From NCBI GenBank assembly GCA_025359725.1, contig JANYEX010000262.1, forward strand, positions 1-43,245: a DNA stretch of 43,245 nt, written 5' to 3'. Positions 42,217 to 43,245 of this stretch are shown here, in pieces; the stretch's first letter is position 1, and each line of letters begins with the position of its first letter. The DNA comes from Chitinophagaceae bacterium (lineage in GTDB: Bacteria > Bacteroidota > Bacteroidia > Chitinophagales > Chitinophagaceae). Below the pieces are notes generated by a model. The model worked only from the letters and a program-made list of their open reading frames with translations, was not told the origin of the DNA and did not search any database. The position numbers were made by a program, and so were the translations under genes.

Positions 42217-42933
42217 ATGAAAATAGCATTGATAGGTTATGGCAAAATGGGAAAGGCTATAGAAGAAATAGCATTAGAAAAAGGGCATGAAATCATACTT
42301 AAATTGGATATATCCAATCCTGAAGATTTTACTACAGAAAACCTTAGCAAATGCGACGTTGCTATTGAGTTTACAAGCCCTCATAGTGCCGTAGAGAACC
42401 TAAAGAAATGTTTTGCTGCTGGTTTGCCTGTTGTTTGTGGCAGTACAGGATGGCTGGCAGAATGGGATGCGATAGTAAAAGATTGCAATGATAATAATGG
42501 CGGGTTGGTATATGCCAGTAATTATAGCATAGGTGTTAATTTGTTTTTCGAGCTGAATACATACCTCGCTAAGTTGATGAATAAACACAAAGGATATGAA
42601 GTTTCTTTAGAGGAAATACATCATACACAAAAGAAAGATTCCCCAAGTGGCACAGCTATAACCCTGGCAGAACAGGTGTTGGCAAACATAACTACCAAAA
42701 AGCATTGGGTGAACCATTTAAGTGATGATGCCGAAGAGTTGGAAATTATTAGCGAAAGGATTAATCCAGCACCAGGTATTCATAAGATAAAATATCAATC
42801 TTCTATTGATGATATCGAGATAATTCATACTGCCCACAACCGTAAAGGGTTTGCGGGTGGTGCTGTCTTGGCAGCAGAATTTATAGTTGGCAAACAGGGA
42901 ATATTCAACATGAAACAAGTGTTAGGCTTATAG
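42217..42933 (+). CDS. dapB: 4-hydroxy-tetrahydrodipicolinate reductase
   Basis: Reduces 4-hydroxy-tetrahydrodipicolinate with NAD(P)H in the lysine/diaminopimelate pathway, supplying peptidoglycan. MKIALIGYGKMGKAIEEIA is the nucleotide-binding start, EFTSPHSAVENL and VVCGSTGW follow, and the catalytic segment is EEIHHTQKKDSPSGTAITLA. The 238-residue length is the shorter form usual in this phylum. lepB would be expected next, but an IS element begins 6 bp after the stop. Confidence 0.96.
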   Translation: MKIALIGYGKMGKAIEEIALEKGHEIILKLDISNPEDFTTENLSKCDVAIEFTSPHSAVENLKKCFAAGLPVVCGSTGWLAEWDAIVKDCNDNNGGLVYASNYSIGVNLFFELNTYLAKLMNKHKGYEVSLEEIHHTQKKDSPSGTAITLAEQVLANITTKKHWVNHLSDDAEELEIISERINPAPGIHKIKYQSSIDDIEIIHTAHNRKGFAGGAVLAAEFIVGKQGIFNMKQVLGL

Positions 42934-42939
42934 TAATCC

Positions 42940-43245
42940 TGTCTCGTCCTAAAAAAAGTTTACATGTTTGTTATATAATCCTGTGATAAGTTTACGGGTG
43001 TTTTTAATCCTGCAATTGGTTTACAATAGTAGGTTGTTTTCAAGAATAGTTCTTTGATAATCTTTCTGTTTTATTTGTTTCTCTTGATTGATCAACTTCA
43101 TTTGGTGTGGCATATCCATGCTCGTGTATGGTCTTTGGGCATTGGACAAGTCCACCACATCCTTTAATAATGCTTTTGCATCTTTGATATTATCCACCTG
43201 ATAGGTTTCCAGATACTCGCCTTTCATGATGCCATTTATCCTTTC
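42940..43245 (-). mobile_element. End of an IS3-family insertion sequence (partial)
   Basis: TGTCTCGTCCTAAAAAAAGT at 42940 looks like the terminal inverted repeat, followed by internal repeats of AATCCTGnnnnnnnGTTTAC (42977 and 43006), typical of transposase-binding ends. The transposase C-terminus follows on the minus strand and runs off the window. The other end is outside, so neither the full length nor target duplication can be checked. Confidence 0.75.
43021..43245 (-). CDS. IS3-family transposase OrfB, C-terminal part (partial)
   Basis: The frame stays open to the window edge (ERINGIMKGEYL before the track's start), so the gene is cut by the window, not truncated in the genome. ERINGIMKGEYL and LSNAQRPYTSMDMPHQ match the rve integrase-core end of IS3-family transposases: the catalytic Glu region and the YNxxRPHxxLxxxTP-like motif. 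The C-terminal tail KQIKQKDYQRTILENN is basic. Confidence 0.82.
   Translation of the reverse strand, partial: ERINGIMKGEYLETYQVDNIKDAKALLKDVVDLSNAQRPYTSMDMPHQMKLINQEKQIKQKDYQRTILENNLLL

Overview
The window looks like chromosomal DNA from a member of the Bacteroidota, most likely Chitinophagaceae or a close relative. The evidence is the AT-rich composition, the near absence of Shine-Dalgarno sequences, promoter-like TAnnTTTG boxes (clearest before the tRNA-Leu), type IX secretion (T9SS) sorting tails, an E. coli-like class II aldolase beside other Bacteroidota-type genes, and the order parA-parB-DUF5683-dapB. Most genes are housekeeping. This assignment is inferred from gene content and not from any database search.

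Layout. Positions 1-7814: a small conserved unknown protein, an MFS transporter, a family 9 glycosyltransferase, a T9SS tail-only mini-protein, a TIGR01777-type epimerase, murB, aroK, a DUF423 protein and dcd. Positions 7965-13655: fructose-bisphosphate aldolase with a strong terminator, accD and smpB, convergent with ccmE-ccmF on the minus strand. Positions 13656-14524: a repeat-rich gap. Positions 14525-17563 (minus): an M1 aminopeptidase and an LEA14-like lipoprotein. Positions 17618-23464: a T9SS tail remnant, a secreted serpin, rlmB, bioB, hscB, tRNA-Leu(CAA), purE, a DEDDh exonuclease and a tiny membrane ORF next to an inverted pair of perfect DnaA boxes. Positions 23577-25268 (minus): two family 2 glycosyltransferases. 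Positions 25269-26493: a 1.2 kb gap full of stem-loops and a 42-bp repeat array, followed by an unrecognised 318-residue protein. Positions 27619-34765: a YhhN-family protein, mtaB, a 1245-residue sensor kinase, mazG and a lipoprotein. Positions 34766-35487: an 11-unit palindromic array. Positions 35488-39357: a universal stress protein, a secreted hydrolase-like protein and a polytopic membrane protein. Positions 39687-43245: parA-parB-DUF5683-dapB, with the end of an IS3-family element 6 bp after dapB.

The most unusual content lies between the genes. Three arrays (13843-13968, 26069-26319, 35072-35295) have unrelated sequences but periods of 21, 42 and 21 bp, and all are built from imperfect palindromes. 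Seven further intergenic tracts are degenerate 7-bp repeats that fold on themselves, and six of them lie between a stop codon and the following start codon. All of these elements fit a common 7-nt ruler (7, 14, 21, 42). Together with the unknown gene beside the 42-bp array, this is the best candidate here for something undescribed. No function can be assigned from sequence alone.
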